64,000 nt of DNA from Gemmatimonadota bacterium (lineage in GTDB: Bacteria; Gemmatimonadota; Gemmatimonadetes; Gemmatimonadales; GWC2-71-9), in contig SHZT01000003.1 in NCBI GenBank assembly GCA_009692185.1, positions 124,001-188,000 of the forward strand, in the 5' to 3' direction. Below are positions 8,759-16,600 of the stretch, piece after piece (position 1 is the first letter of the stretch; every line of letters begins with the position of its first letter). The position numbers and the translations under genes were made by a program. A model generated the notes under the pieces. That model did not search any database. It was not told the DNA's origin and saw nothing but the letters and a program-made list of their open reading frames with translations.

Positions 8759-9554
8759 CCGCCAGGAACGCGGCCATGCCCGTCCAGTAGAGCTCGCCCA
8801 GGTTCACCAGCGCGCTGACCACCGGCTCGACCTCGGCCTGCCCCCCAAGGTTCTGGGAGAGCTGGCGCACGGTGCGATGACGCACAATGCCGAAGAACAC
8901 GCCCTCGGTATCCACGACGGGCAGGGCGTCGAGGTCCCGCCAGCCGGGGTGCGTCAGCAGGGTCATGATGTCGGTGTTGGCCGGAAGGCGAACCAGTTCG
9001 CGACGCATCACTTCGGACAGGGGCTGTTTCCCCTGCGCCTGCATGAGTTCACGAATGTCGAGCGCCCCCACGAGGCGCTGCTCGCGATCCACCACGTAGA
9101 TGTAGTAGTAGGCCCGTTCGGCGGAGCGGTGCATGTGTTTCTCCGCTTCGGAGACCAGCATGTCCTGCGGGAGCGACAGCACCAGCGGGTCGGCCAGGTA
9201 GCCGGCCGTGCCGGGCGGGAACCGCAGCTTCCGCCGGAGCATTTCCCCGCGTTCGGCCGGCAGTGTGTTGAGCCACACCTCCCGCGTGTCGGTATCCGCG
9301 CGGCGCAGCATGCGCGCCGCGTAATCCAGCGGCAGGCGCTCCAGCAGGCCCGCGACCTGCGCGTTGTCCATCAGCTTGAGACTTTCCACGGCGAGCGTGG
9401 CGCTGATGCGGCCCACCGCGCGGCTGGCCAGCGAAGGATCCAGCAGGGCCAGGAGCGCCGCGGCCTCGCCGAACGTCACCTGTTCCAGGACCGACGCGGC
9501 GTCCGCCGGGTGGTCTTCGATGAACTGGCGGGCGAGATCGAGTTCCGCGCTCAC
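8697..9554 (-). CDS. MgtE N domain plus CBS pair without membrane domain
   Basis: A 285-residue soluble protein with an MgtE_N superhelical domain (about 1-125) and two CBS domains (about 130-250: ADPLVLSLPQDMLV, YYYIYVVDREQRLVGALDI, ALPVVDTEGVFFGIV). The membrane domain expected next is absent; a short region with one weak hydrophobic patch (LYWTGMAAFLAGVSA) ends the protein. Overlaps MscS by 4 bp (ATGA) and the full MgtE by 62 bp, so all three are translated together. Likely a separate Mg2+-sensing subunit or a degenerate MgtE copy; the first is inferred from the intact CBS region and conserved operon position. Confidence 0.85.
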   Translation of the reverse strand: MSAELDLARQFIEDHPADAASVLEQVTFGEAAALLALLDPSLASRAVGRISATLAVESLKLMDNAQVAGLLERLPLDYAARMLRRADTDTREVWLNTLPAERGEMLRRKLRFPPGTAGYLADPLVLSLPQDMLVSEAEKHMHRSAERAYYYIYVVDREQRLVGALDIRELMQAQGKQPLSEVMRRELVRLPANTDIMTLLTHPGWRDLDALPVVDTEGVFFGIVRHRTVRQLSQNLGGQAEVEPVVSALVNLGELYWTGMAAFLAGVSATGGAALPPRRSSAAKY

Positions 9555-10342
9555 GCAGAAAGCTCAGTGACGAGAATCGAGGGCTCCTCGGCAAAGAGGC
9601 GCGCGGGCACGGAGACCTGCCCACCCTTGTTGTCGAGCACGACCGTTGTAGCGGTGGTACGGACGATGCGGCCTTCGAAGTCGCCGACCCGCACCGTCTG
9701 GCCGACGCGGTAGGTCTGCGCGACGTAGTACGCGCCCACGATGTTGCTGACCGCCGTGCGCGCGCCCAGCCCGAAGGCGAGCGCGGCACCGGCAAGCCCG
9801 ACGCCGATCACGACGATGAGCAGCGTGACCAGCAGCTCGCCGTGGATCCCGACCTGTTCCAGGCTGACCAGTGCGGCGAGCACCAGGAGAATGCCCTGCA
9901 CCGCGCGGCCCACGGCTCCAGCGTACGCCGTCCCGGCGGAAGCGGAGGCCGCGGCGGCGATTCCGCCGCCCAGGCTCGCGATCACCACGCCAACGAAGAA
10001 GATCGCGACGGCCGTGAGCACGCCCGGCAGGTACGCGAGCATGCGATCGGAAACGCGGCTGACCACCGGGAGGCCCAGCACTTCTACGGCAGCGCCTGCT
10101 GCGATCAGGAACAGTATCCAGTAGACGAGCCGGCCAACGAGCACCGGCACCGATCGGGCGACTGCCGCGGCGCTTACTGCGCCCGCGCCAACGCTCCGCC
10201 CGCCGAGTCGGTCGAGCAGGGCCTGCGCGGCGCGACGGCCTCCACGTTCCAGGTACCGGCCGAAGACCGAGCCAACCAGCATGATGGCGGCGGCCTTTAG
10301 AATGTCGATCAGGTATGGGCGGATTGACTGCCAAACGTCCAC
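9551..10342 (-). CDS. MscS-like small-conductance channel
   Basis: Inner-membrane protein of 263 residues with repeated conserved transmembrane helices (GGRRAAQALLDRLGG, then SDRMLAYLPGVLTAVAIFFVG) and an MscS-type pore helix and beta domain (ALAFGLGARTAVSNIVGAYYV, VGDFEGRIVRTTATTVVLDNKG). It belongs to the MscS-like group with 'conserved TM helix' repeats rather than classical MscS. It starts at GTG 10342 and is the first gene of the minus-strand ion operon; no strong ribosome binding site is visible. Confidence 0.85.
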   Translation of the reverse strand: MDVWQSIRPYLIDILKAAAIMLVGSVFGRYLERGGRRAAQALLDRLGGRSVGAGAVSAAAVARSVPVLVGRLVYWILFLIAAGAAVEVLGLPVVSRVSDRMLAYLPGVLTAVAIFFVGVVIASLGGGIAAAASASAGTAYAGAVGRAVQGILLVLAALVSLEQVGIHGELLVTLLIVVIGVGLAGAALAFGLGARTAVSNIVGAYYVAQTYRVGQTVRVGDFEGRIVRTTATTVVLDNKGGQVSVPARLFAEEPSILVTELSA

Positions 10343-10428
10343 GGAGGTAAAACCCCGTTGTAGATGTGATCAGAAATTACGCTGTCCGGGTCTTCCGCGC
10401 GACGCGCAACCCGTTTCTGGACCTACCC

Positions 10429-10457
10429 TTGCCCCGGTCGTCGGGGAGCGGTATCTA
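10429..10457 (+). promoter_or_regulatory. Candidate sigma-70 promoter for TauE gene
   Basis: TTGCCC at 10429-10434 and TATCTA at 10452-10457 are separated by 17 bp. They would place the transcript start about 23 bp before the ATG at 10487, which has GGAG 7 nt upstream. The match is moderate. Confidence 0.4.
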
Positions 10458-10486
10458 GGCACGACCTTCCCCAGCCTGGAGCTGCC

Positions 10487-11356
10487 ATGAACATTCGTCT
10501 CGGCCTGTTTACCGCCCTAGCCGTTTTTGGGACCTACTACATGGCGGTGTTCGTTCGTGGCCTTCGGGCCGATGGATCCGGAAAACCAACTCCCACCGGC
10601 CCCGGTTTGGCAATCGGGTTCGTGACCAATTTTTTCGACACACTTGGCATAGGTTCTTTTGCCACAACGACTTCTGCGTACCGATTCATGAAAATGGTAC
10701 GCGACGAATTGATCCCCGGGACGTTGAATGTCGGTCACACGCTCCCCACCATCGCCCAGGCCTTCATCTATACCGCAATCGTCCCGGTAGACGCGATGAC
10801 CCTTGTCGTCCTCATTGCAGCGGCAACGGCGGGTTCTTGGCTGGGGGCCGGAGTGGTGGCGGGTCTCCCGAGGCGGATGGTCCAGTTCGGCATGGGCGGC
10901 GCGTTGCTGGTTGCAGCGACGCTCATGCTCATGACCAACCTGGGCGCATTCCCCGGTGGCGGCGAGGCGATCTCGCTGTCCGGGCCACTGCTGATAGCGG
11001 CGATTGCCGGGAACTTCCTGCTCGGCGCGTTGATGACACTCGGTATCGGCCTTTACGCACCGTGCATGATCATGATCAGCCTGCTGGGCATGAACCCGAC
11101 GGCGGCATTTCCGATCATGATGGGCTCCTGCGCATTCCTGATGCCCATGGCAAGCGCGCGGTTCATCGAGAAGAAAAAGTGGGATGCCAAGGCCGCGCTG
11201 GGGCTCGCGATCGGCGGTATTCCGGCGGTCCTGATCGCCGCGTTCATCGTGAAATCTTTGCCGCTCACGACAGTGCGGTGGCTCGTAGTGGTCGTGGTGC
11301 TCTACGCGGCGCAGGGGTTGTTGCGGGCGGGGTTGAAAGAACCGGCGACCGCGTAG
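10487..11356 (+). CDS. TauE/SafE family permease, second type
   Basis: A 289-residue integral membrane protein with about eight to nine helices and the two family repeats: GPGLAIGFVTNFFDTLGIGS in the first half and AIAGNFLLGALMTLGIGLYAP in the second. It is longer and clearly different from the TauE protein at 3396-4157. Substrate is unknown; the family exports sulfite and organosulfonates. Transcribed alone between its own promoter candidate and a strong terminator. Confidence 0.88.
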   Translation: MNIRLGLFTALAVFGTYYMAVFVRGLRADGSGKPTPTGPGLAIGFVTNFFDTLGIGSFATTTSAYRFMKMVRDELIPGTLNVGHTLPTIAQAFIYTAIVPVDAMTLVVLIAAATAGSWLGAGVVAGLPRRMVQFGMGGALLVAATLMLMTNLGAFPGGGEAISLSGPLLIAAIAGNFLLGALMTLGIGLYAPCMIMISLLGMNPTAAFPIMMGSCAFLMPMASARFIEKKKWDAKAALGLAIGGIPAVLIAAFIVKSLPLTTVRWLVVVVVLYAAQGLLRAGLKEPATA

Positions 11357-11375
11357 TTCCGAAGGGTTGCTCCAA

Positions 11376-11415
11376 AAACGAAAAGGCCGAGGACGAATCC
11401 TCGGCCTTTTCGTTT
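11376..11415 (+). terminator. Strong intrinsic terminator, 18-bp stem
   Basis: A perfect inverted repeat, arms 11376-11393 and 11398-11415 around the loop CGAA. The GC-rich core GGCCGAGGA is flanked by A- and T-runs on both sides, so it can act in either direction. It ends the TauE permease transcript 19 bp after the stop and could also end the transcript of the tRNA on the other strand. Confidence 0.9.
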
Positions 11416-11507
11416 CGAACGTGGCGAATGGCCACGCGAGGCCCCGCAAGTCTTTCTACGTTACGCTCGGCTCGGCGGCCGAGTCAAGCGCCAAGTTGGC
11501 GCGGCGC

Positions 11508-11590
11508 TGCCGGCGGCCGGATTCGAACCGACAAGGGCCGAAGCCCAGAGGCTTGCGGGGCCTCCGCGTTTGCCATTTCGCCACGCCGGC
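11508..11590 (-). tRNA. Class II tRNA, Leu-like body with CGC anticodon loop
   Basis: A complete cloverleaf can be folded on the minus strand: 7-bp acceptor (GCCGGCG with CGCCGGC), D stem GCG/CGC with GG in the loop, 5-bp anticodon stem GAGGC/GCCTC, a long variable arm with GGGC-TTCG-GCCC, T stem GTCGG/CCGGC and loop TTCGAAT, discriminator A. No CCA is encoded. The body resembles tRNA-Leu. The seven-base anticodon loop reads CCCGCAA, which puts C at position 33 (normally U) and CGC at 34-36, the anticodon for Ala codon GCG. So this is either an unusual tRNA or a decayed tRNA-Leu. Confidence 0.75.
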
Positions 11591-11732
11591 AGCTATCCGG
11601 TTGCGAACCAGGCAAGCCCGAGGGCCCAGACGGGAGACCCCACAAGTGCTACCACCGCCGGGAACACGATTGCATAACAGAGAGGGCACCGCGTAACCAA
11701 CATGACGCCCACGAGGTGCAGAAAAACGCGTT

Positions 11733-11860
11733 CTAGATCGCCCGCATGATGTCGAGCGGGTTGGCTCGGTTGGCCCTGATAGCCGGGATCATGCACGCGG
11801 CAAAGCACGCGAGCAGAAGAAGTGCCTCGCTCGAGATCAGCGGAATATCCAAGGGTTCTC
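11733..11860 (-). pseudogene. C-terminal remnant of ABC transporter permease (FtsX/MacB type)
   Basis: About 40 codons ending at 11733 encode a last transmembrane helix and tail (LLLLACFAACMIPAIRANRA then NPLDIMRAI) typical of the end of MacB/FtsX-like permeases, including the orphan permeases common in Acidobacteria and Gemmatimonadota. Upstream the frame runs into A+T-rich DNA without similarity, so the gene is truncated. It marks a deletion or insertion boundary between the tRNA and the imuB cassette. The bases 11591-11732 hold nothing I can recognise. Confidence 0.65.
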
Positions 11861-12068
11861 TAGTCCTCTTATAATAAGGAATAGAGGATGGATTCGTGCC
11901 AACGCCAACAAATTGATACAAGTGATTATATGTAAATGACTTAAGCTGCTGTTTCCGACGAAAACTGCCTCGGTTTCGTTCGGGCATGGGAAGAGGAAAT
12001 CCCATTTCCGAAACCCATTGGCATCGGCGTGATCTTCGGGATATATTCGGGTCCATTTTGCCGGACCT
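11861..12068 (+). promoter_or_regulatory. A+T-rich leader of the mutasome operon
   Basis: This 200-bp stretch is much richer in A+T than the surrounding DNA. It contains TATAAT at 11870-11875 and a dyad ACGAAA (11958-11963) / TTTCGT (11974-11979) with a 10-bp spacer. The position upstream of imuB makes it the likely promoter region, and the dyad is a weak candidate for an SOS-type operator. No imuA or lexA gene is here. Confidence 0.35.
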
Positions 12069-13361
12069 ATGACAGAATCCACGCTTACCAGCGATCTCGC
12101 CGCCTGCGTCTGGATCCCTCTCTTCGCGCTCCGCTGCGAAGAAAGCCGCCGGCCCGAGCTCTCCCATAAACCCAACGCGGTTCTCTCTCCGGAAGATTCG
12201 CGGCGCGTGTGGCAAGTCTCTCCCCGGGCCCGCCACCAGGGCGTGCGCCCCGGCATGACCATCGGCCAGGCCATCGGCCTCTGCGGCTCGCTCGCCGTGT
12301 TCGAACCCGACCCGATCTACTACGACGACCAGTTCGCGCGCCTGTTGCTGGCGCTGAGCAACATCAGTCCGGTGGTCGAACCCGCAGAACTGGGAAGAGT
12401 GTTTGTAGGGGTTGATGGACTGGAAGGCTTGTATGGAAGTCCTGAAGAGCAACTGAAAATTATTCTTGCAGCCGTACGTTCCCCCTCTCCCGTATGGGAG
12501 AGGGGGACAGGGGGAGAGGAACAACGACCGGCGAAGGAGAGAGGGGACAGGGGTGAGGCTCGGTTGGGGTGGGGTAGAGGCAAGTTCGTCGCCTGGGTCG
12601 CTGCCTCCCGCGCAAAGCCCGGCGAAGGTCTCGTCATCCGTGACGGTGAGGAAAAAAAGTTCTTGGCGTCCCAGCCCATCGCTGTCCTCCCCATGGATCC
12701 CGACTCACATCACCGATTGTGGAGACTTGGCCTGAAGACTTTGGGCCAGCTCATCGCCATCCCGGAATCCGCCGTGGTCTCGCAGTTCGGCAAGGAAGGA
12801 CGCGCCGCGTGGCAGCTCGCCGCCGGCCTGGTCAAAGACCCGGTCATCGGCACCGCCAAGCCCCAGCCGATCGTCGCCGGGCTCGAGTTCTCCTCCCCGA
12901 TCGCCGACCGCACCATCCTGGCCGGCACCCTGGAGCGGCTCATTGACCAGGCCCTCCGTCACCCGCGCCGGATCGGCTGGCGGGTGGTGACGGCTCGCGT
13001 CCGCGCGGTCCTCGAGCAGGGCGCGTCATGGATGATCGACGCCACCCTCAAGGATCCGTCGGCCGAGCGCGCGCGGATCGCCGCGCCGTTGCTGGTGAAG
13101 CTCGAGCAGTCTCCGCCAACCGGCGCGGTAGAGAAAATCATCGTGTCGTTCACCGCGTTCGCGCCCGGCACCACTGAACTCCAGCTCTTCGCCCGGGATG
13201 CCCAGTCCGCCGCGCGCGCCGGCCGCCGCCGCGCCCTCCGCTCCGCCGCCGGGGAAATCAAGACCCGTTTGAACCACTCGAACCTTTATCGCGTCATCGA
13301 GGTGCACCCATGGTCCCGGTTACCGGAACGCCGCTTCGCACTCATCGACTTCGACCCGTAA
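12069..13361 (+). CDS. imuB: ImuB-like catalytically inactive Y-family polymerase
   Basis: Accessory subunit of the ImuA/ImuB/DnaE2 mutagenic translesion system, 430 residues. N-terminal Y-family fold (CVWIPLFALR, ARHQGVRPGMTIGQAIGL, VFVGVDGLEGLYG) lacks the acidic catalytic residues, as ImuB does. A fingers/little-finger region follows (RLWRLGLKTLGQLIAIP, then LIDQALRHPRRIGWRV). Residues about 136-170 are encoded by an in-frame palindromic repeat (12481-12562) that has no counterpart in the family. First gene of the cassette; no imuA precedes it. Start ATG 12069 has no clear ribosome binding site. Confidence 0.88.
   Translation: MTESTLTSDLAACVWIPLFALRCEESRRPELSHKPNAVLSPEDSRRVWQVSPRARHQGVRPGMTIGQAIGLCGSLAVFEPDPIYYDDQFARLLLALSNISPVVEPAELGRVFVGVDGLEGLYGSPEEQLKIILAAVRSPSPVWERGTGGEEQRPAKERGDRGEARLGWGRGKFVAWVAASRAKPGEGLVIRDGEEKKFLASQPIAVLPMDPDSHHRLWRLGLKTLGQLIAIPESAVVSQFGKEGRAAWQLAAGLVKDPVIGTAKPQPIVAGLEFSSPIADRTILAGTLERLIDQALRHPRRIGWRVVTARVRAVLEQGASWMIDATLKDPSAERARIAAPLLVKLEQSPPTGAVEKIIVSFTAFAPGTTELQLFARDAQSAARAGRRRALRSAAGEIKTRLNHSNLYRVIEVHPWSRLPERRFALIDFDP
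12481..12562 (+). repeat. Palindromic element inside imuB, copy 1
   Basis: A perfect 11-bp palindrome (12481-12491 and 12496-12506, loop GTAT) is followed by G-rich tails ACAGGGGGAGAGGAAC and, at 12541-12557, GAGGGGACAGGGGTGAG. The element is read in frame as SPVWERGTGGEE. A second copy sits in the next gene (13428-13466), and the tail motif recurs in the non-coding DNA near 59023-59039. Confidence 0.85.
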
Positions 13362-13627
13362 ATGTCCCGCGACGCGTGTTTGTGGAGTTGAATCAGCGCG
13401 GCCTCCCCGTCGCGGTTTCAAGTTCCTCCTCTCCCGTATGGGAGAGGGGGTCAGGGGGTGAGGAACACTTATCCGTCTCTTCCATCGGCGAGGTGTGGCG
13501 CGTCTACGACGAATGGTGGAGGAACCCCATCATGCGCCGCTACTTCGAAATCGTGCTCGTGGGCGGTAAGCACACGATCATCTACCAGGACGAAGTGTCC
13601 GGCGAGTGGTTCGAGCAGACACCCTGA
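13310..13627 (+). CDS. DUF6504-type small protein of the mutasome cassette
   Basis: A 105-residue protein of the small family often found between imuB and dnaE2. Family sequence: RRVFVELNQRGLPVAV, then EVWRVYDEWWRNPIMRRYFEIV and YQDEVSGEWFEQ. Between the two parts an in-frame palindromic repeat supplies SSPVWERGSGGEE, which interrupts the domain. ATG 13310 overlaps imuB by 52 bp; GTG 13376 is an alternative start closer to the conserved core. The stop overlaps the dnaE2 start as TGATG. Function unknown. Confidence 0.8.
   Translation: MVPVTGTPLRTHRLRPVNVPRRVFVELNQRGLPVAVSSSSSPVWERGSGGEEHLSVSSIGEVWRVYDEWWRNPIMRRYFEIVLVGGKHTIIYQDEVSGEWFEQTP
13428..13466 (+). repeat. Palindromic element inside DUF6504 gene, copy 2
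   Basis: CCTCTCCC (13428-13435), loop GTAT, GGGAGAGG (13440-13447) and a G-rich tail ending GGTGAGGAAC. It matches copy 1 in imuB almost base for base through the tail and is read in the same frame (SPVWERGSGGEE). Confidence 0.85.
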
Positions 13628-16600
13628 TGTACGTCGAGTTGCATTGCCATTCGGCGTTTTCATTTCTCGATGGCGCGTCTTTACCAGAACACCTGCTGCT
13701 CGAGGCCCAGGCCCAGGGCTACCCTGCCCTTGGCCTGACCGATCACCATGGCCTCTACGGCTCCATGGCCTTCGCCCAGGCGGCGAAGCAAATGGGCATG
13801 CAGGCCATTACCGGCGCGGAAATGACGTTGCTCGACGGCTCGCATATCACCCTGCTGGCCGAAACACCCACCGGCTACGCCAACCTGTGCCGGCTCATTA
13901 CCGAGGCGCACCTCGCACGCGAAGACCGCCGCGACCCGCGGCTCGACTTCGCCTCGCTGGAACAACGGCACGAAGGTTTGATCATCCTCTCGGGGTGCCG
14001 CGAGGGCCTCCTTCCGAAAGTTCTGAAAAACGAGGGCTACTCCGCCGCCCGGCGCTTCGCCGACCGGTGCCGCAGCACGTTCGGCCATGAGAACTTCTTC
14101 GTCGAGCTCCAGCGGAACTCGGTCCGCGGCGACCAGGCGTTGAGCCACACCCTCGCCGACATCGCCGATCTCGCAAATATCTCGGTGGTCGCGACCGGCA
14201 ACGTCCATTACCACGCGCAAAAACGACACCGCCTGCACGATACGCTGGTGGCGATTCGCCACCGGCTGACACTCGACGGCTCGCACACCGTCCGCCGCGC
14301 CAACAGCGAGTTCTACCTGCGGCCGCCCGCCGACGTTGCCGCCATTTTCCGGGACCGGCCCGACGCCATTGCCAACACGACGGCCATAGCCGAACGGTGC
14401 CGGTCGTTCGATATCACCCGGGACCTGGGCTACACGTTCCCCGATTTCCGTGGGAGCGAGAAACACACCGCCCCCCAGGCCCTGGGCGAGTTGTGCCGCA
14501 CCCGCATGGACGAGCTCTACCCGGTGGGTTCATCCATGCGCCGGGACGCCGAAGCCCGCCTCGCGGAAGAACTGCGGCTCATTCAGCACCACAAGCTGTG
14601 CGGGTTCTTCCTGGTCTATCACGATCTCTTCGACCTGGCCCGCGAGGTCGCCGCCGATATCCGCAAAGGCACTCGGCGGGTACACGGCAACCTCCTGCCC
14701 GGCCGCGGACGCGGGTCGTCCGTCTCGTCCATCGTCTGCTACTTCCTGGGGCTCTCCCACATTGACCCGATCGCCAACCGGCTCTTCCTCGGCCGGTTCC
14801 TGAACGAAACCCTCGCCTCCGTTCCGGATATCGACCTCGATTTCCCCCGCGAGATCCGCGAGGAACTGTTTCGCCGGGTCTATGCCCGCTACGGCGGCGA
14901 GCACGCGGCCCTGGTTTGCGCGTTCCCCACCTATCGCCTTCGCTCGGCGGTCCGCGAAATCGGCAAAGCGCTGGATCTCCCCATGGGCGAACTGGAGCAG
15001 GTGGCCAAGCTGGCCAGCCACTATTCGGGAGCCGGAAGCCTGCGCGACGAAATCGAGACCATTCCCGGCTTCGCCGGTCGCAGCCAGGCCCCACTCTGGC
15101 GGGAGTTGTGCGACATCGCGGAGGAAATCGCCGGCCTGCCCCGCCACGTGTCCCAGCACGTCGGCGGCATGATCATCTCCAGCCGGCCGCTGGTGGAAAT
15201 TGTGCCGCTCGAACGCTCCGCCATGCCCGACCGCGTCGTGTGCCAGTGGGACAAGGATTCCTGCGACGATGCGCGGTTCATCAAGATCGACTTCCTGGCC
15301 CTGGGCATGCTTTCACTGGTCGAGGAAACCGTCGAGTTGGTGGCGCAGAAAGAAGGCCGCTCGCCAGACCTGACCCGCATCGATTACAACGACGTGAAGA
15401 TCTACGACTCCATCTGCACGGGTGACACGATCGGCCTCTTTCAAATCGAGAGCCGGGCCCAGATCCAGATGCTCCGCCGCACCCGGCCGCAAAACCTGGA
15501 CGACCTCTCGGTCGAAGTCGCCATCGTCCGGCCCGGCCCCATCGTGGGCGGCGCGGTAAATCCCTACGTGCGCCGCCGCGAAGACCAGCGCGCCGCGCGC
15601 GCGGCCGGCAAGCCGTACAAGCCCCCGCTTGACCATCCGCTTCTCGCCGAGGCGCTGGAAGAAACCCTGGGCGTCATTCTCTACCAGGACCAGGTGCTCC
15701 AGGTGTGCCAGGCGCTCGCGGGGTTCACCGCCGGCCAGGCCGAAGCCCTGCGCCGCGCCATGAGCCGGCGGCGGAGCCGGGAATTAATGGAAGGATTCTG
15801 GGGCGAGTTCCGCGACGGCGCGGCGGCCAAGGGCGTCCGGGAGCCCACGGCCAAGCGCGTGTTTGAGCAGGTGACCGCGTTTTCAGAATTCGGGTTCCCC
15901 AAGTCCCACGCCGCCGCGTTCGGCCTGCTCGCGTACCAGTCCGCGTGGCTCAAGCAGTACCACCCGGTCGAGTATTACGTCGGGCTGTTCAACAACCAGC
16001 CCATGGGGTTCTACTCGCTGGATGCACTAGGTCGGGATGCGCGCAGGCACGGCGTGGAGATCGTGTTGCCGGATATCACCCGAAGCGATGTCTGGTGCAC
16101 GGTGGAAAAGGCGGATAGGCGGATAGGCGGATGGGCGGATGGTGGTCCACCGAAGGATTCATCCGCTCATCCGCCTATCCGCTCATCCGCCCGTGTGGGC
16201 CTAGGCTTCGTGCGTGATTGGGGAGAAGACGTAGCTGAGCAAGTAGTTGTCGAGAGAGAGAAGAACGGCCCGTATCGAAGCCTCGGCGATCTCGTCCGCC
16301 GCTCTCCTCCGAAATTGTCTCGCCTGGCGATCGACAATCTTGTCTGGGTCGGCGGCTGCGACGAGTTCGGCCTCACGCGCCGGGAGTTGCTGTGGCAAGC
16401 CGGCCTTTTGCTTCCGCCAAAAAAAGAACAGACAAACCCCGCGCGCGTCCGCCACCAGCTCGAGCTGTCGCTCAACCACCCCTACGAGGGTCTGCGGTTT
16501 GGCGACCTCGCCGCCAATGAACGCCTTCTGGCTGAATACAGCATGCTGGGATTCGCGCCAAGCGGCCATCCACTTTCGCTTCTGCGTGGATCGTTGCCGC

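Noticed and set aside
11593-11808. 71-codon minus-strand frame next to the tRNA with a hydrophobic end
   Set aside because: No ribosome binding site or homologue, and it overlaps the permease remnant in another frame; not enough support for a small membrane protein.
12481-12506. Possible terminator or CRISPR-like repeat in imuB
   Set aside because: The palindrome is inside an open gene, has no T-run and does not recur at regular spacing; it is an inserted repeat instead.
11733-12524. 263-codon minus-strand frame across the imuB leader
   Set aside because: Only the last 40 codons look like protein (permease tail); the rest is antisense to imuB and A+T-rich leader.
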